From an uncultured Lachnospiraceae bacterium (GTDB taxonomy: Bacteria; Bacillota; Clostridia; Lachnospirales; Lachnospiraceae): a stretch of 42,951 nt of DNA. This document shows, piece by piece, positions 1 through 7,142 of the stretch. The notes below the pieces were generated by a model, which was not told where the DNA came from, did no database searches, and saw only the letters and a list, made by a program, of their open reading frames with translations. The position numbers were made by a program, and so were the translations under genes. The stretch lies in contig CAMVTN010000005.1 in assembly GCA_947170415.1 (NCBI GenBank), positions 1 through 42,951 on the forward strand, read 5' to 3'. Every line of letters starts with the position of its first letter. Position 1 is the first letter of the stretch.

Positions 1-2
1 CC

Positions 3-680
3 GGCATTTGTTATGCTCTCTTTTCCTTTTTTCCGAAAGTTGCCATTAATGAGCACTTACTTTTCAGGATCCCGCTCACGAAGTGGATGCAGGTCATCGT
101 TGGTTATTTTCGTTCAAACGGACGCTTTGTATGGGTTGCGGTTTACCTGATATATGCTTTTGCTTTCTGGGCTGTCGCAAAATACGGAAAAGAACTGGTC
201 GGAGTCAAGGCTGCAATTGCAGCAGCTTACGCTTTGACACTTTTGTGTCTTGTGGTTCAGGCGCGTGACATGAAACCGTATCTTTCTTCCTTTAAGGCAG
301 AACTTTCAAAAGAGTTTAAGCCGAATCACTGTGATCTGGATGATCCGGTAATGACTGCTAATATCGATCATTACAGTCACATTGTTATGACATATGATGA
401 TCAGATCGAGGATATGGATTATGCTCATTACGCATATAAGCACGGTCTCACAATGAATCGTTTTTATTTTGCGAGAAGTGTCAGCCATGCCGTGAAAGCC
501 GAGGCTGAAAGAGTCAGATCTGAAGCAGAAAAGGGACAGCTCCCTTCAGACTATATAGTACTTCTTGATGAAGAAAACTATGAGATCTGGAAAGATTACC
601 CTGTGAATATTTATAAACTTGACGGCACCTGGGTCGCTGTAAAAGAGCCTGTGCCTGGACTTGATACGTATAGTGACTAA
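3..680 (+). CDS. Membrane protein C-terminal part (DUF6311-like), 5' truncated by the window
   Basis: The frame is open from base 3, so the true start lies upstream; the first internal ATG (87) has no ribosome site and sits in the middle of a hydrophobic stretch. About 225 residues are visible. The N-terminal half holds two or three hydrophobic segments, including a stretch reading NGRFVWVAVYLIYAF that resembles the FRASGRFFWP-type motif of DUF6311 proteins, which are large multi-spanning membrane proteins thought to resemble glycosyltransferases. A soluble tail of about 130 residues follows. Family placement is by motif resemblance only. A YfhO- or GT39-like membrane glycosyltransferase is the alternative. 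A promoter for the next gene overlaps the stop. Confidence 0.6.
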   Translation, partial: GICYALFSFFPKVAINEHLLFRIPLTKWMQVIVGYFRSNGRFVWVAVYLIYAFAFWAVAKYGKELVGVKAAIAAAYALTLLCLVVQARDMKPYLSSFKAELSKEFKPNHCDLDDPVMTANIDHYSHIVMTYDDQIEDMDYAHYAYKHGLTMNRFYFARSVSHAVKAEAERVRSEAEKGQLPSDYIVLLDEENYEIWKDYPVNIYKLDGTWVAVKEPVPGLDTYSD

Positions 681-700
681 TTTGCGAATGATGTTATAAT
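673..700 (+). promoter_or_regulatory. Candidate sigma-A promoter with extended -10, upstream of the VTC-domain gene
   Basis: A perfect TATAAT lies at 695-700 with TG one base upstream (extended -10) and a 4/6 -35 match (GTGACT) 16 bases upstream. It lies 43 bases before the ATG at 744. The match is seen in sequence; activity is inferred. Confidence 0.5.
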
Positions 701-743
701 GAAACGAGTATTGCGTCCAACATCGTGAGCTAAAGAGGAAAAA

Positions 744-1460
744 ATGACAAAGCAAAAAAAAGTGGTTTTTCGCCATGAGCTAAAGTTCCTGATCTCGGAG
801 AGAGAGAGGGATATACTTCTGCCTCGTCTGAAAGAATTTACAAAAACAGATCCGCATACGAAGAATGGCAGCTATTTCATCAGGAGCCTTTATTTTGATG
901 ATATAGGCCGCAGCGCTTATGAAGACAAGGAAGCAGGTGTTGCGAGCCGTAAAAAATACAGGATCAGGATATATAATTTAAGTGACGATTTTATAAGTCT
1001 AGAGTGTAAGCAGAAAGAGGGAAGCTACATCAGAAAGATATCAGCAAGACTTACAACTGATGAATTACAGAATATCCTTCACGGAAATTATTATTTTCTT
1101 TTTAACAGAAAAGAAGAAGTATGTTCCCAGTTTGCGGTAGAACTTCTTTCGAATGGACTTAGACCGGAAGTTATAGTGGACTATGACCGCAGACCGTTTA
1201 TCATGGATGCGGGAACTGTTCGTATCACATTTGATGAACATGTCAGATCCGGTTTTATGAGCTGGGATCTGTTTGACGGCACAATACCTGTGTATGAAAC
1301 GCTTGAACCCGGGAAACTTATCATGGAGGTTAAGTTTACGGAATTCATACCGCAGATAATGAGAGATATTCTTCCGCTTAACGCGGCAGAGCAGGTAGCT
1401 GCCAGTAAATATGTGATGTGCTGTGATGCCATGAGAGAGCTTCGCGGTATCAATTTATAA
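744..1460 (+). CDS. VTC-domain (polyphosphate polymerase-type) protein
   Basis: A 238-residue protein of the VTC / triphosphate-tunnel-metalloenzyme fold, the family of the eukaryotic vacuolar polyphosphate polymerase core. The charged strands that line the tunnel are recognisable: RHELKFLI near the start, YFIRSLYFDD, KKYRIRIYN, SLECKQKEGSYIRK, VDYDRRPFI, RITFDEHVRS and LIMEVKF, then an ASKY helix near the C-terminus. There is no signal peptide or membrane segment, so it is cytoplasmic, possibly bound to the membrane through its neighbour. AGAGGAAAAA precedes the ATG. The DUF4956 membrane protein follows after 26 bases, a pairing common in Clostridia, often with a CotH gene that is not present here. 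The bacterial substrate is not established; polyphosphate synthesis is an inference from fold. Confidence 0.85.
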   Translation: MTKQKKVVFRHELKFLISERERDILLPRLKEFTKTDPHTKNGSYFIRSLYFDDIGRSAYEDKEAGVASRKKYRIRIYNLSDDFISLECKQKEGSYIRKISARLTTDELQNILHGNYYFLFNRKEEVCSQFAVELLSNGLRPEVIVDYDRRPFIMDAGTVRITFDEHVRSGFMSWDLFDGTIPVYETLEPGKLIMEVKFTEFIPQIMRDILPLNAAEQVAASKYVMCCDAMRELRGINL

Positions 1461-1486
1461 ATTATTAAAGGAATGAGAGGATAAAA

Positions 1487-2167
1487 ATGAGCGTAAAGGC
1501 AATGATAAAAAAGTCAATCCTGGAATCTGACATGTACAATCAGTCAATTTCTCTTAGTACATTACTCACGATCCTTGTGGATATGGCGATCGCACTGGTA
1601 ATCGGTCTTTTGATCTATGAGATCTACAAGAAGTTTTATGAGGGTGTTGTTTACAGCAGGACATTTGCTCTGACACTTGTGGGAATGACAGTCCTTACAT
1701 GTATGGTCACACTCGCGATAAGCACAAATATCGTTATTTCACTTGGTATGGTCGGTGCGCTTTCTATCGTACGTTATCGTACAGCCGTGAAGGAACCGCT
1801 CGACATAATGTATCTTTTCTGGGCGATAACAATGGGTATTACCATTGGAGCAAGTATGTATCTTCTGGCAGCAGTTGGCATGCTCATCATGCTGATCCTT
1901 GTAGCTGTAATGCACAAGAGACAGGAGAAGGCAGGTGCATATGTACTTATCCTCCATTGCAGCAGCGAGGGTGAAAAGAAGGCACTTGAGAAGCTTTCAG
2001 GCATTTCTCACGCAGTTAAGTCATGCATACTCCGAGGTGAAACAGAGGAGCTTACAGTTACAGTAGATCTTCCTGAGAAGGACATGATCGTTGTAGAAGA
2101 GATAAAGGAACTTGCCGGTGTTGAGGATGTCACACTTATCCGTTATAACGGCGAATATCATAGTTAA
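1487..2167 (+). CDS. DUF4956 membrane protein, partner of the VTC-domain protein
   Basis: A 226-residue protein with hydrophobic segments at about residues 24-46, 58-78, 82-98 and 105-140, then a soluble C-terminal domain of about 80 residues. The stretch LGMVGALSIVRYRTAVKEP between the third and fourth hydrophobic segments is the characteristic conserved loop of DUF4956. The ATG is preceded by GAGAGGATAAAA. It is almost certainly co-transcribed with the VTC-domain gene. By analogy with eukaryotic VTC complexes the pair may form a membrane-linked polymerase/translocator, but no experimental function is known to me for DUF4956. Confidence 0.85.
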   Translation: MSVKAMIKKSILESDMYNQSISLSTLLTILVDMAIALVIGLLIYEIYKKFYEGVVYSRTFALTLVGMTVLTCMVTLAISTNIVISLGMVGALSIVRYRTAVKEPLDIMYLFWAITMGITIGASMYLLAAVGMLIMLILVAVMHKRQEKAGAYVLILHCSSEGEKKALEKLSGISHAVKSCILRGETEELTVTVDLPEKDMIVVEEIKELAGVEDVTLIRYNGEYHS

Positions 2168-2182
2168 TTATATGAAATTGTG

Positions 2183-2328
2183 GTTACTGTTCACTCGCTT
2201 ACAGCTCGCTCACGTAACGGATTTTGCCAATTAAATCGCCTCCGGCGATGGGCAAAATCCAATGGCTTTTCATCTTTCTTGGTCGCAACCTCCGCAGCGT
2301 AGTGCTCCGGTTGCGTCTGAACAGTAAC
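2183..2328. repeat. Nested inverted-repeat element (three-way-junction fold) in the 310-bp gap
   Basis: The outer arms GTTACTGTTCA (2183-2193) and TGAACAGTAAC (2318-2328) are perfect complements. Inside are two hairpins. The first is GGATTTTGCC / GGCAAAATCC (2219-2228 / 2251-2260), itself enclosing ATCGCC / GGCGAT (2235-2240 / 2244-2249). The second is CGCAACC / GGTTGCG (2284-2290 / 2309-2315). No protein-coding ORF fits the stretch. It looks like a REP- or MITE-type intergenic element, or a structured 3' end for the DUF4956 transcript; it has no U-run. Confidence 0.6.
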
Positions 2329-2429
2329 AAATTGTGTACAATAGTCCGTGCAATACGCGGTTTCGTTGCTTTTTTTACGGGGCTGCGATAAGATAAAAAC
2401 GAATATACGCTTTTGTGGTGATGGCAGAT

Positions 2430-2462
2430 GGAGCACTGTCGTCATCGCCGTGGATGTGCTCC
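2430..2462 (+). other. Leader hairpin just upstream of ireB
   Basis: GGAGCAC (2430-2436) pairs with GTGCTCC (2456-2462), leaving a 19-base loop, and ends 15 bases before the ireB ATG. A weak promoter-like pair (TTGCTT at 2366, TAAGAT at 2389, spacer 17) lies upstream, so the hairpin could be in the ireB 5' UTR. Function unknown. Confidence 0.35.
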
Positions 2463-2477
2463 GGAATGTGAGAGACT

Positions 2478-2747
2478 ATGAAGGATTTAGGTAGTACACA
2501 GATGTTTCGTGTGGAAAAAGAACCTGAGACGGGCGTGAAGGTTGTCCTTTCGACGGTTTATGAAGCACTGACAGAAAAAGGTTATAACCCGATAAGTCAG
2601 ATCGTTGGATATATCATGTCAGGAGATCCGACTTATATCACAAGTCATAATAATGCAAGAAGCCTTCTTATGAAGGTTGAGCGTGATGAGCTCGTAGAGG
2701 AACTTTTGAAACAGTATATAAGAAGTAATGGCTGGGATCAGAAGTGA
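2478..2747 (+). CDS. ireB: IreB-family regulatory phosphoprotein (UPF0297)
   Basis: This 89-residue protein matches the UPF0297/IreB family along its length: [10 protein letters not shown] at the start, then [40 protein letters not shown], and the C-terminal ER(D)[11 protein letters not shown] helix. In Enterococcus IreB is phosphorylated by the PASTA kinase IreK and tunes cephalosporin resistance. The conserved N-terminal threonine lies in GSTQMF. The stop overlaps the GTG start of ruvX by four bases (GTGA), indicating translational coupling. The order ireB-ruvX-DUF1292 is a conserved Firmicute block. Confidence 0.92.
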   Translation: MKDLGSTQMFRVEKEPETGVKVVLSTVYEALTEKGYNPISQIVGYIMSGDPTYITSHNNARSLLMKVERDELVEELLKQYIRSNGWDQK

Positions 2748-3172
2748 AGTATATAGGGCTTGATTATGGTGCAAAAACGGTCGGTGTTGCGCTGACCGAT
2801 GCTACAGGAACGATACCACATGGTGTGGAGATAGTTAGAAGAGATTCGGAAAAAAGACTCCGTCGTACCTGTGCAAGAATTGAAGAGATTATTGTAGCGG
2901 AGCAGGTAGATGAGATAGTCATCGGCCTGCCGCTTAACATGGACGGAACTGAGGGAGACAGGGCAGAAAAAGCCAGAGCCTTTGGAGAGATGGTATCTCG
3001 TCGTACAGGGCTTCCCGTGCATTTTATGGACGAAAGACTCAGTACTGTTGAAGCATATGAGATCATGGACGACACGGGCGTAAAAGATCGTAAAGATAGA
3101 AAAGACCGTGTAGACAGTATAGCAGCGGCTGTGATACTTCAGGATTATCTGAATGAACATGCCGGCAGTTGA
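2744..3172 (+). CDS. ruvX: RuvX/YqgF-family Holliday junction resolvase
   Basis: A 142-residue RNase H-fold nuclease. Motifs in order: [12 protein letters not shown] with the first acidic residue, [23 protein letters not shown], and the C-terminal [13 protein letters not shown] carrying the last acidic residue. In bacteria YqgF/RuvX is associated with 16S rRNA 5'-end maturation and with Holliday-junction-type nuclease activity. It begins at GTG 2744 overlapping the ireB stop. Length is normal for the family. Confidence 0.92.
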   Translation: MKYIGLDYGAKTVGVALTDATGTIPHGVEIVRRDSEKRLRRTCARIEEIIVAEQVDEIVIGLPLNMDGTEGDRAEKARAFGEMVSRRTGLPVHFMDERLSTVEAYEIMDDTGVKDRKDRKDRVDSIAAAVILQDYLNEHAGS

Positions 3173-3192
3173 GGAAAGCTGAAAGAATTATT

Positions 3193-3459
3193 ATGGATAA
3201 ACTTACATTTACATCAGAAGATGGCGAAAAGCAGGAATATTTTATTATTGCCGGAGCAGAGGCAGATGGAACAGATTATCTTCTTGTTTCAGAAGAAAAT
3301 GAAGAAGATGCCGAGGCATTTATATTAAAATATATTACCGAGAAGAATTCAGACGGAGAAGAAGAGTCTGTTTATGAGATGGTTACAGACGAAGATGAGA
3401 TCGCAAAGGTGATCCCGGCTTTCGAATCCGTTCTTGGAGATGTCAGCATTGAACAGTAA
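3193..3459 (+). CDS. DUF1292 protein (YrzB-like)
   Basis: A very acidic 88-residue protein with the typical DUF1292 pattern: MDKLTFTSEDGEKQEYFII, then DYLLVSEENEEDAEAFILKY and a DEIAKVIPAFESVL tail. The ATG at 3193 is chosen because it gives the family N-terminus; an in-frame TTG at 3169 would add eight non-conserved residues. Its last 20 bases overlap the start of the Fur-family gene. Function is unknown; its value is as a synteny marker in the ireB-ruvX block. Confidence 0.8.
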   Translation: MDKLTFTSEDGEKQEYFIIAGAEADGTDYLLVSEENEEDAEAFILKYITEKNSDGEEESVYEMVTDEDEIAKVIPAFESVLGDVSIEQ

Positions 3460-3928
3460 AGAACGCAAAAAAATCGAAGAAGAACTTAAGGATCTTCTAA
3501 GGGAAAAGGGCCTCAAGATTACACAGCAGAGGCTTATTGTGCTGCGCGTTCTGGCAGAAAACAGAGGAAAACATCTGACTGCCGAAGAAATATATAGAGA
3601 GACATGTGGTATACTACCGGGAATCGGACTTGCCACTGTTTATAGAACTATACAGCTATTGACACAGCTTGAGCTGGTGGATCGGATCAATCTTGATGAT
3701 GGCTTCGTGCGTTATGAGATCGGAGATCTCGAAGAAAAATCTGCGGGTCATCATCGTCACCACCACCTGATATGTATTAACTGCGGAAAGATCATGCCGT
3801 TTGAACATGATCTTTTGGACAACCTCGAATGCAGTGTAACAGATACAACAGGTTTTATTATCCGGGATCACGAAGTCAAGTTCTACGGCTATTGCGCCGG
3901 ATGTGCCAAAAAGCTGAAACTTAACTGA
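3440..3928 (+). CDS. Fur-family metalloregulator (Fur/PerR/Zur type)
   Basis: About 162 residues. The N-terminal winged helix contains GLKITQQRLIVLRVLAENRGKHLTAEEIY and the recognition-helix region GIGLATVYRTIQLL. The C-terminal dimer and metal domain shows the histidine-rich GHHRHHHLICINCGK, then FEHD, HEVKFYGYCAGC; two CxxC pairs make the structural zinc site. The start is uncertain: ATG 3440 directly abuts GGAG (3436-3439), while TTG 3449 lies nine bases from the same GGAG and may be the real one; TTG 3434 is also in frame. Which metal or peroxide it senses cannot be told from sequence. It overlaps the DUF1292 gene and precedes RNase J by 18 bases. Confidence 0.88.
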   Translation: MSALNSKERKKIEEELKDLLREKGLKITQQRLIVLRVLAENRGKHLTAEEIYRETCGILPGIGLATVYRTIQLLTQLELVDRINLDDGFVRYEIGDLEEKSAGHHRHHHLICINCGKIMPFEHDLLDNLECSVTDTTGFIIRDHEVKFYGYCAGCAKKLKLN

Positions 3929-3946
3929 TTTCTACGGAGGTAAAAA

Positions 3947-5623
3947 TTGAAGAAACTGAATAAAGGACCCGTATCGAAGCTGAAGATCATTCCGCTGGGT
4001 GGTCTGGAACAGATCGGTCTGAATATCACTGCGTTTCAATACGAGGACAGTATTATCGTAGTAGACTGCGGTATTGCTTTTCCGGAAGATGACATGCTTG
4101 GTATCGATCTCTGTATTCCGGATGTATCTTTTCTTAAGGACAATATAGAAAAGGTAAAGGGATTCGTAATCACTCACGGTCATGAGGATCATATCGGCGC
4201 GCTTCCGTATGTCCTGAAAGAAGTAAATGCACCGATCTATGCAACCAAGCTTACGGTAGGTCTTATTGATCACAAGCTTGAAGAACATGGTCTCCTGAAG
4301 TCCGTAAAGAGAAAGGTCGTAAAGCATGGCCAGTCAATAAATCTCGGATCATTCAGGATCGAGTTCATCAAGACAAACCACTCTATTGCTGATGCATCTG
4401 CTCTGGCTATTTACTGCCCGGCAGGAATAGTTGTACATACCGGAGACTTTAAGGTTGACTATACTCCTGTATTTGGCGATGCGATCGATCTGCAGAGATT
4501 CGGTGAAATAGGCAAAAAGGGTGTACTGGCACTTATGTGCGATAGTACAAATGCTGAGAGAGAAGGCTTTACGAAGTCTGAGAAGACTATCGGAAAGATC
4601 TTTGACAGCCTGTTTGCTGAGCACTCAAGAAACAGGATCATCGTCGCTACCTTTGCATCAAATGTTGACCGTGTGCAGCAGATCATCAATACTGCATGTA
4701 AATACGACAGAAAGGTAGTTGTAGAAGGCCGTTCCATGGTGAATGTCATAGATACGGCGCAGGAACTTGGATATTTGAAGGTTCCGGAGAATACGCTTAT
4801 CGATATAGATCAGATAAAGAATTATCCGGATGAAAAGATCGTTCTTGTAACAACTGGAAGCCAGGGAGAATCCATGGCAGCTCTTTCCAGGATGGCTATG
4901 AACATCCACAGAAAGGTTCAGATAAAGCCGAATGATACCATCATTTTCAGTTCTAATCCTATTCCGGGAAATGAAAAGTCGGTATCAAAGGTTATAAATG
5001 AACTTGAGGCAAAGGGAGCTGAGGTTATCTTCCAGGACGTTCACGTATCCGGACACGCATGCCGTGAGGAGATCAAGCTCATTTATTCCCTTGTTAAGCC
5101 AAAGTATTCGATCCCTGTTCACGGTGAGTTCCGTCACCGCAGAGCACAGGCTACTATAGCTGAAGAACTTGGATATGATCATGAGCACATTCTTATGGCC
5201 CATTCAGGTGATATTATTGAACTTGATGAGGAAACAGGACGTATCGCAGGACATGTTCATACAGGAACAGTATATGTAGACGGACTTGGTGTCGGTGATG
5301 TCGGAAATGTCGTTCTTAGAGACCGTCAGCATCTGGCAGAAGACGGTATCGTTATCATCGTGCTTACTCTTGAGCGTGGTACAGGTCAGGTTCTCGCAGG
5401 ACCGGATATTATTTCACGAGGATTTGTATATGTTCGTGAGGCAGACGCGCTTCTGGAGGATTCTACAGATGTACTTGAGGATTCACTGGATAAGCTTGCT
5501 GACAGAGGTATCACTGATTGGGGAAAGATCAAGAGCACATTAAGAGACGATCTTTCTGATTATTTGTGGAAAAAGACAAAGCGTCGTCCCATGATCCTGC
5601 CTATCATCATGGAAGTAGAGTAA
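3947..5623 (+). CDS. rnj: Ribonuclease J
   Basis: A 558-residue metallo-beta-lactamase/beta-CASP ribonuclease. The catalytic HGHEDH motif is at residues 77-82, followed by further metal ligands (NHSIADA, HTGDFK, LMCDSTNAE). The beta-CASP motifs TTGSQGE and SSNPIPGNE follow, with VHVSGHA and VHGEFRH near the end and a C-terminal RNase J domain. RNase J combines 5'-exonuclease and endonuclease activity in mRNA decay and rRNA processing. The start is TTG at 3947, supported by CGGAGG (3935-3940) six bases upstream and by the family-typical MKKL opening. The next gene is a YlbF-type regulator, so two RNA-turnover factors are adjacent. Confidence 0.95.
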   Translation: MKKLNKGPVSKLKIIPLGGLEQIGLNITAFQYEDSIIVVDCGIAFPEDDMLGIDLCIPDVSFLKDNIEKVKGFVITHGHEDHIGALPYVLKEVNAPIYATKLTVGLIDHKLEEHGLLKSVKRKVVKHGQSINLGSFRIEFIKTNHSIADASALAIYCPAGIVVHTGDFKVDYTPVFGDAIDLQRFGEIGKKGVLALMCDSTNAEREGFTKSEKTIGKIFDSLFAEHSRNRIIVATFASNVDRVQQIINTACKYDRKVVVEGRSMVNVIDTAQELGYLKVPENTLIDIDQIKNYPDEKIVLVTTGSQGESMAALSRMAMNIHRKVQIKPNDTIIFSSNPIPGNEKSVSKVINELEAKGAEVIFQDVHVSGHACREEIKLIYSLVKPKYSIPVHGEFRHRRAQATIAEELGYDHEHILMAHSGDIIELDEETGRIAGHVHTGTVYVDGLGVGDVGNVVLRDRQHLAEDGIVIIVLTLERGTGQVLAGPDIISRGFVYVREADALLEDSTDVLEDSLDKLADRGITDWGKIKSTLRDDLSDYLWKKTKRRPMILPIIMEVE

Positions 5624-5641
5624 AAATAAGGAGGCTGCCGT

Positions 5642-6118
5642 ATGCTTGAATCTGCAAGAAAAAATGCAGGTCGGAGTCGCGTTACCGGTGGATGGAATAA
5701 AAACCAGAGAGATCGGTTTGACAGAAGAGCACGTGATGAACACCATGCTTCGGAAGCTTATGGCAGTGCAGACAGAAGTGCTGTATATGGTAGTCTCGCG
5801 GGTGAATTGGAAGAATTTGTGACTCTCATCCGTGAGACACCTGAATACATTAATTATCAGACACAAAAAAAGAAGATAAGTGAAAATCCTGAGTTGAAAA
5901 AGGCTGCGGATACTCTCCGCATGGAAAATTTTGATATCCATATGACTGCATCCGATGAGGATGTGGCAGAGGAAGTATTGAAGTTTGCTGAGAGTAACGA
6001 GGCGTTATACAGGATTCCTGAGATATATGATTATCTGAGTGCAGAAGCGTCGTTTTGCAAAATGATGCAGGATGTGTTTGATGGCATTTTGAATGGTATA
6101 CTTGAGGAGCGATTATGA
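5642..6118 (+). CDS. YlbF-family regulator
   Basis: A 158-residue protein with a basic, low-complexity N-terminus of about 45 residues. An all-helical YlbF/YmcA-like domain follows (ELEEFVTLIRETPEYINYQTQKKKISENPELKKAADTLR, later YDYLSAEASFCKMMQDVFDGI). In Bacillus subtilis YlbF, YmcA and YaaT form a complex that specifies RNase Y cleavage; only one paralogue is seen here. AAGGAGG lies eight bases before the ATG. Its last four bases overlap the next start (ATGA). The basic N-terminal extension is unusual for the family and could be an RNA-binding tail, which is inference. Confidence 0.8.
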   Translation: MLESARKNAGRSRVTGGWNKNQRDRFDRRARDEHHASEAYGSADRSAVYGSLAGELEEFVTLIRETPEYINYQTQKKKISENPELKKAADTLRMENFDIHMTASDEDVAEEVLKFAESNEALYRIPEIYDYLSAEASFCKMMQDVFDGILNGILEERL

Positions 6119-6504
6119 AAATAGGCAAAGCCATACTGTCAGTACTTGCAATCTTATGCAGGATACTTATATGTCTCTTTCTTATTCTGATGATCTACCG
6201 TCTGGCGTTCAAGGCATATGACTTTGGATATAGAGTATTTGCGGAGCCGGCTGTTGCGGAAGGGACAGGAATAGATGTGGTTGTGCAGATACCGCTTGGC
6301 TCTGATGCATCTGAGATCGGAAAGATCCTTAAAAATGCAGGACTTATCAACGATGATAAGCTTTTTGTAGCGCAGGAACTACTTTCGGAATACCATGGAA
6401 AGCTGGAACCCGGTACATATTCTCTTAATACTTCTATGACATCAGAGGAAATGATGGCAGCTATGAGTCCGGCGACTGAAGAATCCACGGAGGAGGCACC
6501 GTGA
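6115..6504 (+). CDS. Short MltG-like membrane protein without catalytic domain
   Basis: A 129-residue protein with one N-terminal transmembrane helix (about residues 7-28), then an extracytoplasmic segment with the MltG N-terminal LysM-like pattern: VQIPLGSDASEIGKILKNAG, a variable linker, LEPGTYSLNTSMTSEEMMAAM. Full MltG endolytic transglycosylases are about 350 residues, with the catalytic glutamate in a C-terminal domain that is absent here. It ends naturally with an acidic Glu/Thr tail and a stop, without frameshift. Such short forms occur in Clostridia; a peptidoglycan-binding or division accessory role is inference. Coupled to genes on both sides by ATGA-type overlaps. Confidence 0.7.
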   Translation: MKIGKAILSVLAILCRILICLFLILMIYRLAFKAYDFGYRVFAEPAVAEGTGIDVVVQIPLGSDASEIGKILKNAGLINDDKLFVAQELLSEYHGKLEPGTYSLNTSMTSEEMMAAMSPATEESTEEAP

Positions 6505-7142
6505 TGGATCAGCAGAGATTAGCATCATTTATTAATTCTCTTGATCCCGGAAATATTCCTATCTTGGATAGTATTGAGGAAGAAGCTCTGAGAAACAGGG
6601 TTCCGATCATTCGGAAAGAAACGCAGGCACTTCTTAAATTCCTGATCAATTCCTTTCATCCGGTAAATATACTGGAGATAGGTGCAGCAGTTGGATTTTC
6701 ATCTATTTTGATGTCAGCTGAAGCGGGTGAAAAAGCCCACATTACTACGATTGAAAATTATGAAAAAAGGATCCCGGTGGCGCGTGAAAATATAAAACGT
6801 GTCGGTTTTGAAGAAAGGATCACACTTCTTACAGGAAACGCAGAGGATATTCTGCCAACACTTGAACCGGGATATGATTTCATTTTTATAGATGCCGCAA
6901 AGGCGCAGTACCCCTATTATTTGCAAGAAACAGAGAGACTGTTGATCCGTGGCGGGCTGATGGCAGCGGATAATTGTCTGCAGGACGGAGATATTTTAGA
7001 ATCACGTTATGCAGTAATGAGACGCGACCGGACCATTCATAAGAGGATGAGGGAATTTTTGACAGAGGTCAGACATTCCGATAAATTCAGCTCGGTGATC
7101 CTGCCAACCGGAGATGGAGTTACATTAGCAGTAAAGAAATGA
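6504..7142 (+). CDS. O-methyltransferase, class I SAM-dependent (TrmR/YrrM-like)
   Basis: About 212 residues. The SAM-binding motif I is NILEIGAAVGFSSILM; motif II is TTIENYEKRIPVARENIK; DFIFIDAAKAQYPYY is the conserved metal/SAM-proximal motif; later AADNCLQDG carries the DN pair typical of catechol-O-methyltransferase-like enzymes. In Bacillus subtilis the orthologous position (yrrM/trmR, before the U32 genes) encodes the tRNA U34 methoxy-forming methyltransferase. The same neighbourhood here supports a tRNA wobble-uridine role. ATG 6504 is preferred to GTG 6501 because GGAGGAGG (6489-6496) is seven bases from it. Confidence 0.85.
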   Translation: MDQQRLASFINSLDPGNIPILDSIEEEALRNRVPIIRKETQALLKFLINSFHPVNILEIGAAVGFSSILMSAEAGEKAHITTIENYEKRIPVARENIKRVGFEERITLLTGNAEDILPTLEPGYDFIFIDAAKAQYPYYLQETERLLIRGGLMAADNCLQDGDILESRYAVMRRDRTIHKRMREFLTEVRHSDKFSSVILPTGDGVTLAVKK

